A program made the position numbers and the translations under genes. A stretch of DNA of 64,000 nt, taken from contig JAVTLE010000017.1 of assembly GCA_033439295.1 (NCBI GenBank), positions 434,001-498,000 of the forward strand, given 5' to 3'. Shown in pieces: positions 36,501 through 48,235 of this stretch; the first letter of the stretch is position 1, and each line of letters starts with the position of its first letter. This DNA comes from Deuterostichococcus epilithicus (taxonomy: Eukaryota; Chlorophyta; Trebouxiophyceae; Prasiolales; Stichococcaceae). The notes beneath the pieces are model-generated. The model was not told where the DNA came from and searched no databases. It saw only the letters and a program-made list of their open reading frames with translations.

Positions 36501-39500
36501 CCGCCACTACGCAGACGCCCAACCATGTGTGCTGTGCGGTGGAGGCCGTCCGACAACTCCTACTGCCAATGCGAGTTATATAAAAGCTCGGCAACAGACC
36601 TGAAATGGCGCATGCCGTGCCCAGAGCCCGTGTGTGGGCTGGCCCTGCCGTCGCCAGCACCGCCGCCGGAACCGTTTGCCGCCACCGACTCAGGCACCGC
36701 GGCAGCCTTGAGCAGCTCGCCAGCAATGAGCTCGAAGATGGTTTTCTTGAGCACGTTGCCTTGTGAGAAGCGCTGCAGGCACGACAGCGCAAGTCGGCTG
36801 ATCTCGCAGGTCTGATAAAGGTCGATAGCATAGTTCCAAGGGCGACAGTCAGCAGTCACCGCTGGCATGGCTAGCTGGCCGGGCTCCAAGCATTACGATG
36901 ATCTGTGTTATCTGGGAAGGTTCTGCATCTTTGGGAAATACAGATGCAACGAAAACCTATTGATGCTGCCTTGGAAAGCGTCGCAGGGTGGCAGACTTGC
37001 ACATGGCTGTACCCCGGCCTGGTCCAGCGGCATTCCGTAGCGAGTAGTACTTGAAGATTAACCACCCGTAATCTGCCACACCTCATCCTGGACTCGGTTC
37101 CATGGTCAAGGCAGCTCACCTGCACCCGTTGCACGACGGTCTGGTCCAACGGCTTGCCCGTGCCACGGTCAGCGCTGGTGCCGCGCAGCCAAGGGTGCGT
37201 CAGCGCCTCCCTTGCCGTTGGCCGCTTCGTCGGGTCCCTGCATGAAAGATATGTCAAAACTTATGTTCGAGCTTATATGCGAGGTCCCACTCTTGATGTC
37301 GCCAGCACCTCCCTCGCCGCCGGTAGCTGCGCAAAACCCTGCTAGAACACATTTGCGTCGGTATCGAGTCCACCCTGTGTCGCCAATGTCTCCACTTGCA
37401 GTGCTGCCAACGCCTCCCTTGCCGTCAGCATCCTTTTTGGGTCCCTGCCGAGACCTCATGAAATCATCAGATACTCTTCGATGTTGCTTACTATGACACC
37501 GCTCTGGATCCAGGGTTCGGAGTACAGAGAAGGTTGCTGCCCAGACTTCGCAGTACACGAGCCCCGCTGGCTGAGCTGAGGGCAGCACTGGCAAGGTGCC
37601 AGATGTCCCCTACAGCTGAGCACCAGCACAGCTCGAGCGCTGCGAAGGGATATGGGAACGTTCAGTGGAAAAAAGGATCAGGAGAGTGACAGAGCAACCG
37701 CATAGGTGTGCAGGGTTCACGGCAAAGTCACACCAGGAAACAAGCCAAATCATCAAGAGCAGCAGACCGTTGCTCAGCAGGATGCACGAGCGGGGCAGAC
37801 GGAAAACCGCGCGTGTCGAGACGCAGGAGTACGGCCATGCAAGAATACGAAAGCGCACTTGTTGAGCAGCAGCAGCACGAAGTTCTTTGCCTCATCCGAG
37901 ATGTCTGCCCAGGCGTTGCCCGTCAGCTTGGGCTCCTGCCCAAAGATCGCCTGCCTGCGGCGGCGGCAGGAGAGAAGGTGTCTTAGGGTGGAATGAACAA
38001 GCTGAATGAAGGACTGCCATCTTGGCCTCCTGCCTACAGTTCGCCTCCTAGCGGCGGTGGCAGCACCCGGTGAGGCATCCATTGATACCCTTCAGCCTGA
38101 GAGACGCAGCACTGCGCGAGATCTAAAACGTCGGCGTCGGCACTGGCGTGCTGAGGCGGCCGAGCCACGCAGCCGACCCCGAAAGTCAGGCTGCTTCCCA
38201 AGCCTCCGATGGCAAGACCCAAGGCGGCGACGCAGAAGCGGCGCACTGCATGTCCTCGATCCTCAGCCATATCATCGAAACAGAATTCCACCCACATCAA
38301 CAACACTTATGACTCATCATCCAAATGCCGCCGAGATAACTTGACGCCAACAGCACAAGACGAAAAGACGTAGTTCGGGGTTTAGACCGACTATTTGACT
38401 GTGGGGCGCACCAGATCTTGGACACTGCGGGCGCCCGTGGGTTGCTGCGATCGTCGAAGGGCAGGTACCCCGACAGCAGCTGGTATGCCATCACGCCGGC
38501 GGCCCACACATCCGCGGGGGGCCCCACCTCGCACTCCAGCACCTCCGGCGCCATGTACCTGAACCGGCATGTGCATTCTGTGCATATTCCTGCAGAAGTT
38601 GTAGATCTCGTTGCACCGCAGCGCTATCTGAAACCGGATGTCCCACCTCACAGTCCAGCATTTCCAGCGCCGTGCAGCTGGCTTTTGGGTGTCATGGCTG
38701 TCCACACAAAATCGAGTCGTCGGCACGCGATCTCCCCCTCCCCCCCGGCCGCCCCTTCTCCCCAGCAATGCCGCAACCCGTCTGCAGTGGCCTCTGAGCG
38801 GCCTCCTGCAGTGGGTGCCCGCCACCGACAGTTGTGGACGCCAATCCACAACCCGGTTCAGCCCTGGACGGAAGGAGCCAGACAACATGACAAATTTTCC
38901 GGGTTTATCAGGTTGGACCTAAACCCTGAAGAGGCGCACCAGGGGGTACCCTCCAGGCCTAGGTCGGTGCGCGGCAGCGCCTCCGGGTTGAAGAACACCG
39001 CCAGCCCAAAGTCTGTGGCGCAAGCGGGACACACATCGATTTGACGCACAAGATACCCGAGGAGTCTGCACATGCGAGAAACGACAACGATGTACGTTTG
39101 TAAACACACAGAACAACACTGCCAGCCCGAAGTCTGCGGCAAACGAGGGACAAGGTATTGGTTGCGACGTGTCGAGATGTCGCGGGCGGGAAGCCGGCAG
39201 CTCTTACAGTCTCAGAGGCAACGAGATTCGAGGCAGCACTGCAAGATTGAACAGAACGTGCGAGGATTCGTCGGGGTTTTCCAAGGCACAGCTGACTGTC
39301 AGCCAGCAGGATCTCAGGTTACAGTTGTAGAGCGCGATCAGTATGTGAATACTTGCCAATGGCCTTGAGCGGCGCCTTGGGCGAGTCGGACAGCAGCATG
39401 AAGTTGCCGGGCTTGATGTCGCGGTGCAGGATGCGGTGGCTGTGGCACTGGCTGATGGTGCGCATTGTTGCCCGCATGTAGCTGGACACCTGTGCGGGAC

Positions 39501-40748
39501 AGACGAACAGGAGTCAGCTGTCTGAGCCAGTCATGTGTTCACTGTCGCGACTGGCTGATGTAGTGGTCGCTGCCCCCGCGCTGCCCCCATGCAGCTGGAC
39601 GCTTGCGTACGACATGGGAAGCATGTCAAGGAATTCCAATTTCGAATGTTTTCCAAGGAAGATTTCGTCAGGCAGTCGTGATTTCGGTTTTGCCAGTGCG
39701 TGCCGTGACGCATGCAATTGGCCAACCCCGGCGGGAGCTGCCCTACGCCTCGACTATCATGCAAAACGCGGCATCATGCTGACCGAAATGACAGATTGCC
39801 GGGGGGGTCTGGCAGCCTGTCTAGCGCATGCTACAGCCAGAAGCACATAGTTTGGACAAGCCCCCGATTACGAACAAAGAATGGGTGGTGATATGCCTCT
39901 TGACTGCAGCAGAGGAGCGTTGCGAGGCACTCCACGGAACCAGCAACTTGCCGTCTTCTCGGAGTAGTGGGCGCGGCCGATGCGGTGCCACAGCTCGCCG
40001 CCCTTGCACCACTCCATGACGATGTGAATGTCCGTGTCGTCTTCATAGGCGCCCTTGTACTGCGCCACATTCAGGCTCCCCCGCAGCCGTCGCAGCACCT
40101 GTGGAGCGCGATGCTGCGGTTGTGTACAGCGTTGCGCAGGAGGCTCTCGGAGCGCGTGGCATGGCTGTCCAGCTGTAAGAGAGCGGGCTGAGGCGGCGGC
40201 CCAGCATGCTTTCCCCGGAGCATTGCAATGAATCAGCATGTCGACATTTGGCTTCCAGCGTGCTGGAAGCCGCCAGCGCCGCAGTGGAGAGAGGCTGCTC
40301 TCTGGCATGCAGGGCACATCATGCAGCTGACCTGAATGCGCCACGAGATGCCGACACAGCACTGCCATGCAGAACGGTTTCAAAATCGCCGCTGCCGCCG
40401 CCGCCGATGGGCCGCGGTAGCAGGCAAATGTTGCATCTGTATCGAGCGAATTGCAAGCCCAGCGATGATTGTGGAAGCCTAATCCCCTACCTCCAGCTCC
40501 CGTTTGACCTTCTCCAGGTGCTGCGCCTGCTTGCCGGCCGACAGGTTGGGCACCGCCAGCCGCTTAACGATGGTCTTGCATGCCAGCTGTTCCCCAGTGC
40601 TGCGGTCCGTCACCACGCGCACAACACCGAAACCGCCGCGGCCCAACTCCTCGCCGAACGTATAACGGTCGTGGAACGTGCGCGGCAGGCCGATGGTAAC
40701 CTCCGAGTCGTCATGCGTTTTGATGTCCCACGCATCCACGCGCGGCAT
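27550..40748 (-). CDS. CDPK-like Ser/Thr protein kinase with long disordered linker and degenerate EF-hands
   Basis: Kinase exons, in transcript order: 40491-40748 (MPRVDAWD start, GRGGFGVV loop, LACK lysine), about 39955-40099, 39362-39487 (HRDIKPGN loop), 38940-39022 ([16 protein letters not shown]), 38413-38560 ([18 protein letters not shown]), 37858-37955, about 37122-37240 ([18 protein letters not shown]). Then [19 protein letters not shown] near 36777, as in CDPK junctions. Disordered or unusual exons follow (35633-35850, 34855-34966, 34330-34475, 33581-33697, 32226-32472, 31820-31960, 31260-31630). C-terminal exons near 30040-30170, 28640-28810, 28100-28480 and 27550-27710 carry poor EF-hands; the last has [14 protein letters not shown]. 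Exact splice sites in the linker are only approximate. CDPKs couple Ca2+ to phosphorylation; Ca2+ binding is doubtful here. An upstream ATG at 40802 is in frame; 40748 is chosen by match to the neighbour. Confidence 0.8.
28886..29080 (-). repeat. Decayed copy of a kinase EF-hand exon in the upstream intron, split by unrelated bases
   Basis: 28886-28960 parallels 28705-28770 (both contain ggacggctccagggc). 29046-29080 parallels 28780-28810 (both contain ccgccagctgctccaccgc). About 85 AT-richer bases separate the two parts. The copy lies on the 5' side of the exon in transcript order. Confidence 0.7.
30428..30585 (-). repeat. Two decayed copies of the kinase exon at 30040-30170
   Basis: 30428-30478 (gctgccctccttgtgactgg) and 30548-30585 (gttgccctcagcgctgctgg) both parallel gctgccctccgcgctgctgg in the exon. 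On the minus strand the last reads [12 protein letters not shown] against [12 protein letters not shown] in the exon. Confidence 0.75.
35111..35263. repeat. Long near-perfect hairpin in a kinase intron
   Basis: 35125-35149 and 35224-35248 are perfectly complementary over 25 bases. Moving inward, the next 27 pair with about three mismatches (ggaggtggcaggcggc against its partner). The centre is aacggtaca-tta-tgtaccgtt, with about 10 unpaired bases on the right side. Weaker pairing continues outward to about 35111/35263. No transposase is nearby. It may be a small inverted-repeat element or a hairpin RNA precursor. Confidence 0.8.
37298..37449 (-). repeat. Two decayed copies of the kinase exon that encodes [13 protein letters not shown]
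   Basis: Copies at 37298-37342 and 37401-37449; the real exon starts near 37240. All three, read on the minus strand, begin after gcag and contain ggcaagggagg or ggcgagggagg. In one shared minus frame they read [15 protein letters not shown] (exon region), [11 protein letters not shown] and [14 protein letters not shown], which shows the triplication plainly. Confidence 0.85.
38637..38680 (-). repeat. Decayed copy of the kinase APE-motif exon start
   Basis: cccacctcacagtccagcat parallels cccacctcgcactccagcac in the exon at 38520-38560. It sits upstream in transcript order. Confidence 0.7.
39111..39150 (-). repeat. Decayed copy of the kinase DFG exon start
   Basis: gaacaacactgccagcccga parallels gaacaccgccagcccaaagt; both then share agtctg near the acceptor. 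The neighbouring kinase gene has no such copy at its DFG exon. Confidence 0.7.
39547..39605 (-). repeat. Decayed copy of the kinase exon preceding the HRD loop
   Basis: gactggctgatgtagtggtc and cccccatgcagctggacgct parallel cactggctgatggtgcgcat and gcccgcatgtagctggacac in the exon at 39425-39487. Confidence 0.7.
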
Positions 40749-41709
40749 CCGATCCCGGGGTCCTAGCACGGATCTGGGAGTTGATGCCAGACAAGTTGAC
40801 ACTCAATCGTCTGGGTTGTACAAGCACCAAGATGGAGTGCCTCGGCTGTACAAATGCATATGCTGCGAAAGTGCCTGGCCGCGAAGGTGAATGTGCAAGT
40901 CAACAATGAAGCTCATGTAAGTCGGGTGTGAGAGTGTTGCTGGCAAGTCTCCAGCCAACGCGAAATACGTTCAGGGACCCTTGCCTGCTGCTAAAGGGCA
41001 GGCTGACTAAGCCGTGCTGCAGGGCGGGCTGACTGCACAAGTGGGGAGACCAGTAATCTGAAGGCCATACATGACTGCATTATCTACTTCGAGAGGCAGA
41101 GCTGTTCTGAGGCTGAGGTGTTGATGCATACCAAAAGGACACCATCCAAAGTTGCTTGCTGGTGGCCTCGAAAATATCTGACATGTGGGAGGTGTGCCGA
41201 ACGAGTCCAGCCATTCCTGGCTGTGTTGAGCGGCTCTTGAAGTTGCAACAGAAGCTACCTACCAAACAAGATTTGACTCAGCCACACATCAATACTAACA
41301 TCAACGTCGACTTCAACAACCATCCATCAGCACTTCAGGTTTTGTTGCAGTTTGCGTGTCGAGTTGCCAGTTTGAAGAAGCGCTGCCACTGCCGGTCTGA
41401 TGAACTGCCTGCGTGTTGTGAACGTGCCCTGCCAAAATTGCGCGGTGCTCCGCCAGCCACGCGATGCACCCCACTCCGTTCACATCATTCATGTCTGCCT
41501 AAGCGGTGATTTCCAGTCATGGTTGTCTACTACCAGTCTGAAGATCGCCAGACCCAAGTTGCCGCTGCCGCTGCAGCTCAAGAGAAACACACTGCATCCG
41601 AGCGTTTGCAAGGAAAGAAAGATGCCTACTTTGCCCCAGGAGCTTCCCGGTTTGGGACTTTTGCCCCTCGAGGTGGGGACACCACTGCCTGATGCAGTTC
41701 TGTGCTAGT
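40749..41709. other. Stretch between the two kinase genes
   Basis: No coding exon recognised. It separates the stop of the upstream kinase (41710) from the start of the next one, and must hold a 3' UTR and a promoter. I saw no EF-hand exon here, which supports the view that the right-hand kinase ends without EF-hands. Confidence 0.55.
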
Positions 41710-41893
41710 TCAGCGGACGGACACCGGCATGTGCGCCTCGCATGGCGCATGCGCCGCCAGCAGCCGATGCGGCGGGGTGGCAGAGTGTTGACGGGCGGCG
41801 GCGCCGGCCAGGGTGCCAAACCGTCCAGCGGCCGCATCGGGCAGNNGNNNCCNNNCCCGGCGGCCGCGCAGCAGCATCGCCGGCCACGCAGAC

Positions 41894-41933
<40 letters not shown>

Positions 41934-44900
41934 ATGCGTTGGCCGCGGCTGTGGCGTCTGCGGCCGCCGCAGCCTCCCCGGCCTCGGCAGCCGGCAGCAG
42001 CTTGTGAGCTGGCCCGCATCCCGCCACCGCCTCCTGCCACAGTGGCTCCTCGGTTGCGGGAGCTCCCAGCGGCTGATGGCCGGGCGCTGCGGTGGGAAGC
42101 AGCTGGCTGAAGGCACGGCGTCCGGCGCCGTCCCTGTGGGTGGCCTCCTGGTCGAAGAATGCCTGCTCCTCGAGGAGCGCCGGCAGCTGGCCCCGGCCGG
42201 TGGGGCTGGGTACGGGCGGCGCAGCTGGCTCGGCGTGCCGCGGGCTGAGGGAGCCGATCCGCCGCGGCTGCTGGTGCGCCTGCGGCTGCTGCCGCGCCTG
42301 GCGCAGCTGCGCCGGCTGCGGCGCAGGGCTGCCAGGGGCTGACGGCCCGCGCTGGTCCATGAATGCCTGCGCATGTGGTCAAGGGCAGCGTGGCAGACGA
42401 CACGCACACACGACAGTCATGAGGCCTCTGACATTGCACATTGTCGAGCACATTGTCAAGAACAACCACGCCTGACATGGTTGCACGGCATGATGGAAAC
42501 ACTGACCCACCTTGTACAGGCCGGCGCTGCCGCGCCGCCAAGCCGCCTCGGTCTCAGGCGCCGCAGGGTGACGCGCCAACGACACCGGCGGCCACCGCTG
42601 CCGCAGCACCGCCCCCGGCGCAGCCGCCTGCTCCCCTGCGCCGGCCAGGTCGCCGCAGCTGGCGGCCCGGGCGGCGGCCATGACCAGCCCGCCGGCCAGG
42701 CGGGCAGACTTGGGGCCGCGCACGCTGCCGTCGCAGCCGGCGTGGCCGCCGTCGCTCAGCAGGAGGTTGGCGGTGCTGCCGCCGCGGACGGCGCCCGCGA
42801 GCCGGTCGTCGCCCGAAGGCGGCGCCGCCGCTGAACCACGGAAGAACTCCACCCCACCGTGCGCGCTGCTCGCCGGCCGCTTCTGGCCAGTGACCTGCGC
42901 ACAGCAGATGCAGTGTGTCAACAAGCTTCGTCAACCCTGCACCAATTTGTCACACCTGCAATATCCTTAGGAAAAGCCAGTTGTGTCAGGGGTTGCCGCT
43001 GGCAAATGCTGGAAACGCTGGAGCTGAACCCACAAGGATCATGCCGTACGCACTGAAGGGCAGTGGGGAGGTTCACTGAAAGGAGTGGTAAGAACCTGGA
43101 CTCGCATGTGTCATGCCGTACACATCGAAAGTCATGCCGTATATAGCAAAAGGCAGTGGTATGGTTCATTCCCACCTGGCTGCGGGACGTGCGGCGGCCT
43201 AGCGAGGTGGTCGCGCCCGGGAAGCCGTCAATGGGGCGGTAATACTCCAGACCGGCATGCGCGGAGCCGCCATTCGTCACGCCCAGCAGCGCCTGCGCCT
43301 CCTGCGTTGCACAGATGATACAAAAGGGTGTCCAATACCCGTGTCGAGCAGAGACGAGGATGTCAGTGGTAGACCTGGAGTCCAGCATGTGCGCACAGCC
43401 GCCGTCGGTGTCACGGACTTAAGGTTGGGGCCGCAGCTGCGTCTCCTCTGGAAAGCGGCAAGCCTACATTCTCAGCAGTCTGGACGCGAGATGAACCGAG
43501 GTGCAGTGCTCCCACTGTGTGATGCACTGACCATCGGTCCCAGCCTGTGCGTCTTCTGGAAGGAACAGAGATGCGAGATAGGCAGTCATGGTCTTCCTTT
43601 CCGAAGTCGCGTCTGTTCTCCCCCCGCCAGAGCAATGGGCCATGGTCGTGTCGCTGTGCAGGCCCTCCAGTGCCACGTCCCCACGTGCGCCCATGCCTCC
43701 AGCTGCTGTAGCATCGGGAGTGAAACCCTCTGCGCACCTCAAACATGCGACGGCAGCTGGCGGCCCGCTCCCTGACGGCAGCCAGCGGCACGCCACCGCG
43801 CACGCAGGCGCCGCCGATGCCGCCGCCAAAGCCGCCCCCATGCGCTGCGTGGGGCGGCTGGGACAGCAGCTTGCCGCGGCTCCGCTGCCGGCTGCGGGGC
43901 TCGCTGGCCGGCAGAGCATGCGCGACAAGGTTCCTGCATTTGGTGAAGCAGCCACGTTGGTACGGCCCGCCACAAGGATGCAACCCTACAAGTGATTCTC
44001 GGATTGTTGCTGAGGGGAAGCTTGCACGTGTGGCGTCATGCAGTACCCTTCGACCGCCAGCAGTCTCAGCCTCATGCGCACTGCTACAAGGGGGCAAGCG
44101 GATCAACCAGACAGAAGGTTCTTGTCGAGTTGCTTCTCAGGATCTGCTCCACTGGGCACCTTGGGCGGCGCTCGGTGCCCTCACGCCCGCCAGCCGCCTG
44201 CTCCGCGGCCACATCGCCATCGTCGCCGTCGAAGCTGCCTGAAGCCGCTGCCGCGAGCGGCTTGCTGCCGAGTGACGGGCTCCGAGGCAGGATGTTGCCG
44301 TGCGCGTGTGCCTGCACCTGCAACCAGCGCCACGGCATCAGAGACGCTGCTGCAGGTGCTGCTGCAGCAGATGATCGAGGAGGCACTGACGATCCCTTCA
44401 TGAGTGCATCGTGAAAGCCAGACTGACCAGCAGACCACCCAGGAGCAAGAATACGCAAGGATTGTGGACATGGACATGATGAGTGGATCGAGCTTGTGGC
44501 GCAAGTGAGCCAGAGATGCGGGCACTTTAGGCCTGCGAGGGCGCACACTGACAGGATGTGGTTCTGTGCCTACCTGGATGCGGTGAACGACGGTCGGCTC
44601 ATGCGGCTTGTCGGCGGCAGGGCCGCCGCGCAGCCACGAGTGCGTCAGCGCCTCCCTCGCTGTTGGCCGCTTGCTCGGGTCCCTGCGGAACGCCACCAAT
44701 CAGAGATAGCGAATTCTGCGGCAGGCTCACAGCCTTGCCTAATGTCGCTGCTGATTGACAGACCGTCGGAATCAGCGCTGTGCGTCCAGGAACAGTTGGA
44801 GACTGATCAAATCTGCAGCTCAGGCGGTGACAATGCCGGCGCTGACACTGCCCCCGACGACGGCACTTGGAGACGCAAGCAGGCATGCGACAGTAACACA

Positions 44901-47175
44901 ACCCCGGGGGGGTGAGTGGCGGGCTGAGGCGCACTTGTTGAGCAGCTGCTGCACAAAGTCCTTGGCGTCGTCCGAAATGCCATTCCACATGGCGCTCTTC
45001 ATTGTGGGCTCCTGATCCATGATCGCCTTCCTGCGGCACAGCGCATATTGACCTTTAAGCGTCAGGAGTCCCGGCCGGCTGCCTTAAGAATCCTTGTGCA
45101 GTCCACAGCGAGACGGGCCTGCTGACCTGGACTGACGCTGGGACTCGAACAGCCATTTGCAGCGAGCCTGGCAGACAGGCGGCAGCTAGGAAACCCGCCG
45201 GCATGTGTCCATGTGCTTGCAAGATGAAGCTGTCAAGAGAAGGTTCGACGCACCATATGCGAGCAACGGAGGGCCCCTTGGGGTTGGTGCGGTCGTCGAA
45301 CGGCAGCTGCCCAGACAGCAGCTGGAAGGCCATCACGCCGGCGGACCAGACGTCGGCGGGCGGGCCCACCTCGCACTCTAGCACCTCCGGCGCCATGTAC
45401 CTGTCGCATTTTTCGCACCATATCTCAGTCCGAGCTTGGATCTGCACGCCTTCCAATGTTGAGAAGGCACAACCTCGCACTGCAGCACCTGCGGCACCGT
45501 GTGCCTTCTGCCCTGAACAAATGGTATGTCAAATGGCGAGCAGCGGCAGGGTGGGCGGCTGAAGGTGGTGTGCGCGGCGAGAGCAGCCACACGACAGTGC
45601 GCATCAGACCTGACAAACGCGTGTGCTGGCAGACAAAGCGTAGGCGGAGGCGGTTCAATATCGTCGACGACTCGCTTTGTACACCCTGTGAGGATCATGG
45701 AGGGTGAACAGACACACCATGGCGTGCCGCCCAGGCCCAGGTCGGTGCGTGGCAGCGACTCCGGGTCATAGAACACCGCAAGCCCAAAGTCTGCATCGGC
45801 AGCAGCAGCAGCGTTAGCAGCAGCAGGGGTCAGTTCCCATGATGAGGAGGCACTGACAGCAAGGGTGTCTGGAGGCTCAGGAGGGTTGTTTCGGGGCAGG
45901 TGCAAGGAGCCAGCGCCGTCTTAGGTGCCTCTGTCTGGCGGCACACCTGGCGAGACCGGCAGCACACCAGGCCTGGGCTCCCACAGGAACCACTGCTGGC
46001 TCAGGGCAGGATCACGCGTTTCGCGTCGGCAAAAGACTCACCGATGGCCTTGAGCGGCGCCTTGGGCGAGTCGGATGCCAGCAGAAAGTTCCCGGGCTTG
46101 ATGTCACGGTGCAGGATGTGGGCATTATGGCAGCGAGCCACCGTGCGCAGCACCGCCCGCATGTACCTGGCCACCTGTGAAACAGCCCACATACAGACGT
46201 CGGCTGGGTGCGACAACAGTGCGCTGAGTTGTCATTCAGCGCGACATGTCCACGCATTGGCGCCTGCTGCTCCTGATTCGCCCTCTCAGCTTTGGGTCGA
46301 AGCGACCCGATCCTGAAGCCGCCCGCTGTGCCTCCTGCCTTGCATTCGCCGAGGTATGAGAAGCGAGTCGAAAGGCGACTAAATGCGACTCACCGTCCGC
46401 TCGGTATAGTGCGGGCGGCCCACGCGGTGCCACAGCTCGCCGCCAGTGCACAGCTCCACAAGGATGTGGATATGCTTGTCGTCCTCGTAGGCGCCCTTGT
46501 TGCGCGCAACGTGCGGGCTGCCCCGCAGCCGCCACAGCACCTGCGCAGCGGTAGCGGGCCTGGAATTCAGCACGCCTTGAGCTGCCCGTACCCGTGTCAG
46601 CCTGCTCGGTAGCTGCCTGTCCGCAAGGCAGCATATTTCCAGGCAGGTTCAATGTTGAGGATGCAAATTTGACACTTCGCAAAATTGATCACGCCGCCGG
46701 GACACCATGCTCTACAACATGCTTGCAGGCACATGCCACATGCCGGCTGCGTGTGCGAGTCTGTGGCTGCTATATGCAGGTACTGATGCCTGTTCAGCGG
46801 TACCCCGCGGCTGTATCTGGTAAAGACTGGGCTCACAGCCGCTGCTGCAGCGCAGCTTCAGACCGCGCGCAGCCTGAGCTGTGCAGCCGGTCTGGCGTAC
46901 GCTTCGAGGTAGCGACCCACCTGCAGCTCCCGCTGGATGGTGGCCAGGTGCTGCGCCTGCCGCCCGACGGTGATGTGCGAGCCCGGAGGACGCTTCGGGA
47001 TGCTCTTGCACGCCAGCCGCTCGCCGGTCAGCCGGTCTGTCACAACGCGCACAATGCCAAAGCCGCCGCGGCCCAGCTCATCGCCGATCACATACCGCTG
47101 GTGGAATGTGCGCGGCAGCTCCAGGGTGACCTCCGCATCAGCGGTAGCCACTTCCCAGGCATCCACTCGGCCCAT
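41710..47175 (-). CDS. CDPK-related Ser/Thr protein kinase without EF-hands (tandem paralogue)
   Basis: Start MGRVDAWEV at 47175. Exons, in transcript order: 46921-47175 ([12 protein letters not shown]), about 46394-46541 ([14 protein letters not shown]), 46029-46174 ([11 protein letters not shown]), 45719-45799 ([16 protein letters not shown]), 45262-45402 ([18 protein letters not shown]), 44930-45022, 44566-44690 ([18 protein letters not shown]). All kinase landmarks are present and match the neighbour exon by exon. Further exons match the neighbour's linker (MFEV near 43750; [16 protein letters not shown] near 43210-43300; QKRPAS near 42500-42880). The segment equal to [16 protein letters not shown] is replaced by [16 protein letters not shown], so the junction helix is lost. 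The last exon, 41710-42360, is Gln/Pro/Ala-rich with a GCC-encoded Ala run and ends PVSVR. An active kinase is likely; Ca2+ control is unlikely. Confidence 0.8.
41845..41855. other. Undetermined bases inside the last kinase exon
   Basis: N at 41845-41846, 41848-41850 and 41853-41855, next to the GCC repeat; the reading frame here is uncertain. Confidence 0.95.
41896..41934. repeat. GCC trinucleotide tract (poly-alanine coding on the minus strand)
   Basis: About 13 uninterrupted gcc units. On the minus strand of the right-hand kinase it is read as an alanine run. Length variation between strains is likely. Confidence 0.9.
43039..43169. repeat. Imperfect intronic repeats of about 20-40 bases
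   Basis: tcatgccgtacgcactgaag (43040), tcatgccgtacacatcgaaa (43111) and tcatgccgtatatagcaaaa (43132). The first and last are followed by ggcagtggggaggttca and ggcagtggtatggttca. Confidence 0.75.
45470..45504 (-). repeat. Decayed copy of the right-hand kinase APE-motif exon start
   Basis: cctcgcactgcagcacctgc parallels cctcgcactctagcacctcc in the exon at 45370-45402. Separate from the similar copy in the neighbouring gene, because the flanks differ. Confidence 0.65.
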
Positions 47176-48235
47176 GGTCCTTTGCCTACCCCTGGACTCT
47201 CAATCGCTCGCGCCGTGCTAAAAAATAATAGACACCACCATCCACTGCGGCACTGCAGCGGCTCAGCCACTGCAGCGCACCAATGACAGCGATGTAAGCA
47301 GATACCAAAGGATATGCGTTGGCGCGCCAGTTGGCCCCGCCTGCTATGCGCGCCCCTCAACGCTGTAGGGACGCACGGACAGATCTGGCGTATGTGGCGG
47401 CTTACAATGCTCTCTGGGAGAGGCGGCGCCACTCATAGACCGCTCGCTGACTGGGCTAGCGTGTCACCCGATGTGCGAGTGCAGATCTCCGCCGCACGTC
47501 CGCCGATTGCAGTAACGCCGATCCATCCAGTTCAGGTCAGCAGGCACAGCATGGTGAGCACCGCCGTGGGGCCCCTGTAGGCCAAGCAACCGAGCAAGCA
47601 AACGGGGGCAGGAACTGCTGTGTTGATGATCCTAGCAGAGGAGTCCAACACAGCTGAACCATCGGCTTTCAGATGCATCATCGCCATCCTGCCGCCATGG
47701 GGTGCGGCGATGTCGACCTGGCGCCGCCGGCGGTACAGTACAAGTCACAACATGTCCTTACAGGCAGCAGGTGGGCAGCGGACACAATGTTATAGTGAAG
47801 ATGTCATTCGTCCACACATGTCTACTTCTAGGTGCCGCAGGTACGTGCCTGCGCAGGTGCGTGCCTGCGCCACTCTCCTGCCTTGCAAACTTCCCACTGT
47901 CAACAACATACTACGGCCTCGCCCTCCAGTCGCAGCACGAAAACCCTTTGACAGCTGCGTTGGCGGAAGCCGGTGCAGTTGGGCGGTTGCGTCTGCCGCC
48001 ATGCCCAATCGTGATGGCGGAGGCGTTTGGAGGTCCCAAGCTTTTGGCAACTGGCGGCAGGCCACGCATCAACATACAGGGCGTTTTGCCGGCTGACCCG
48101 GCAGATGAGCAGGGCTGCCTGTAACACCAGCAATCGGCCAGGCTCTGTACGATCAGGCACCGCCGCTGTGCCGCCCGAGCTGCCTGCCGAGCTGCCTGCC
48201 ACTGCCGCCGCGGCCATGAAAACAGAGCAGGCACG
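47176..48235. other. Upstream region of the right-hand kinase; no gene certain
   Basis: A + frame at 47902-48124 and minus frames near 47911-48217 are open, but have no family match and no phase-matched partners. Probably the kinase promoter and the F-box 3' UTR. Confidence 0.45.

Noticed and set aside
27550-47175. One giant gene with two kinase domains
   Set aside because: Each kinase has its own start (MGRVDAWEV and MPRVDAWD) and the right one has its own stop at 41710; the parallel exon order fits a tandem duplication.
47902-48124. Small + strand gene ending PADPADEQGCL
   Set aside because: No family match and no start context; overlapping minus frames are equally open. Left as undecided intergenic DNA.
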